Part shown: in pieces, positions 20,612 to 21,286 of the stretch | Numbering within the stretch: the stretch's first letter is position 1 | How the letters are laid out: every line of letters begins with the position of its first letter | From: DASWTL01 sp036402155 | GTDB lineage: Bacteria > Bacteroidota > Bacteroidia > Sphingobacteriales > Sphingobacteriaceae | Length of the DNA stretch: 21,286 nt | Reading direction: 5' to 3' | NCBI GenBank assembly: GCA_036402155.1 | Contig: DASWTL010000392.1 | Coordinates: 1-21,286 of the forward strand | Position numbers and translations under genes: made by a program | The notes under the pieces: model-generated | Seen by the model: the letters and a program-made list of their open reading frames with translations, nothing else | Databases searched by the model: none | Told to the model about the DNA's origin: nothing

Positions 20612-21286
20612 ATGAAATTCAGATATTATAGCATGTTAGTGGGTGCATTGTTTATGGCATCCTGTGACAAAGACCTCAAGGTAGCGGAAGCTCCGGACTT
20701 TGATGTGACAACAGAGTCGAATACATATAAGGCAGGAGATAAGATTAAATTCAATATTAAAGGAGGCGATGCGAATTTGATCGCTTTTTACTCAGGAGAG
20801 CCATTAAACGATTATGATTACAGAACCGGCCGAATAATTAATATCGCTGACACCGGTGCGACTATGTCGTTTTCTAGCAGTGTACAGACAGGTTCCCAAG
20901 CTGACCAGTTATCAGTGTTATACTCCACTAATTTTAATGGTGATTACAGTAATCTTGCATCCGTAAAGGCAGCTGCCTGGGTGGATATTACGGATAAGTT
21001 CAAACTCGGAACATCTAACAAGTTTGTTGCATCAGGTACTCTTGATATTTCAAACCTGGTCGTTCACGGAAAGCCGATTTATTTTGCGTTTAAATATATT
21101 ACCAGGCCGCAAGCTACTAATGGCCTTGCTCGTCAGTGGTTCATTCAAAGCTTTGCGGTGAACAGCAAAGAAAAACTTGATGGTAAAACCCTAACGATAG
21201 CCGATCTGGCACAGGCTGGCTTCCGGATAGTGGATGAAAATCCAGAAAATGCACCGGCACGGGCATCCATAACTAATACACGGGTA
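20612..21286 (+). CDS. DUF5017-type surface lipoprotein, 3'-truncated by the window edge
   Basis: The frame starts at ATG 20612, 20 nt after the SusD stop, and is open for 225 codons to the window end. The signal peptide ends in FMASC (Cys18), giving a lipoprotein. The mature start has the pattern FDVTTESNTYKAGDKIKF, then GDANLIAFYSGEPLNDYDYR, which I recognise as the DUF5017 family found as the third gene of SusC/SusD operons in Bacteroidota. These proteins have an N-terminal beta-sandwich and are thought to be surface glycan- or ligand-binding proteins. Position and spacing indicate one operon with the SusC and SusD genes. Family assignment is from memory of the motif. Confidence 0.82.
   Translation, partial: MKFRYYSMLVGALFMASCDKDLKVAEAPDFDVTTESNTYKAGDKIKFNIKGGDANLIAFYSGEPLNDYDYRTGRIINIADTGATMSFSSSVQTGSQADQLSVLYSTNFNGDYSNLASVKAAAWVDITDKFKLGTSNKFVASGTLDISNLVVHGKPIYFAFKYITRPQATNGLARQWFIQSFAVNSKEKLDGKTLTIADLAQAGFRIVDENPENAPARASITNTRV

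Overview
The window reads as a chromosomal segment of a Bacteroidota bacterium, most likely of the Sphingobacteriaceae (Pedobacter/Mucilaginibacter-like). The basis is a SusC/SusD/DUF5017 outer-membrane uptake operon, a moderately AT-rich composition, TAnnTTTG-type -7 promoter boxes, absence of convincing Shine-Dalgarno sequences, and the families present. The genus is inference. No rRNA, tRNA, CRISPR array or insertion sequence was seen.

Left part (1-4294, mostly + strand): the 3' end of an NhaD Na+/H+ antiporter; a two-gene ArsR regulator/SRPBCC unit whose promoter carries two copies of an 18-bp operator; an exported alpha/beta hydrolase; and an AlkZ-like winged-helix DNA glycosylase that starts at TTG and appears frameshifted near its 3' end.

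Middle (4313-11320, mostly - strand): a GH9 glycosidase followed by a CE4/NodB-type polysaccharide deacetylase in the -1 frame. The two frames meet at a heptamer A AAA AAG directly before the GH9 stop, with an AGGGAG upstream and a possible hairpin downstream, the layout of the E. coli dnaX frameshift signal. Shifting there gives one 837-residue bifunctional protein. This is the most interesting signal in the window; a one-base loss from an A tract is the sober alternative. A small secreted protein resembling the end of a TonB plug domain (+ strand) separates this locus from a probable five-gene operon: response regulator, histidine kinase, PepSY-like protein, SdiA-regulated (YjiK-like) protein and PAP2 phosphatase.

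Right part (11626-21286): a coiled-coil lipoprotein 13 nt before a CPA2-type cation/proton antiporter with a Usp-like C-terminal half; convergent to them a voltage-sensor ion channel with a TIGTD filter instead of TVGYG; then, after a structured 304-base leader, SusC, SusD (with an unusual Gly-rich beta insert) and a DUF5017 lipoprotein cut by the window end. No enzyme or regulator of the Sus operon lies inside the window.

Three suspected frame disturbances or slippage sites (near 1577-1585, 4222-4231 and 5014-5020) all lie in or beside A runs. They may be slippery sequences in the genome or indel errors, and read support should be checked before any mechanism is claimed.
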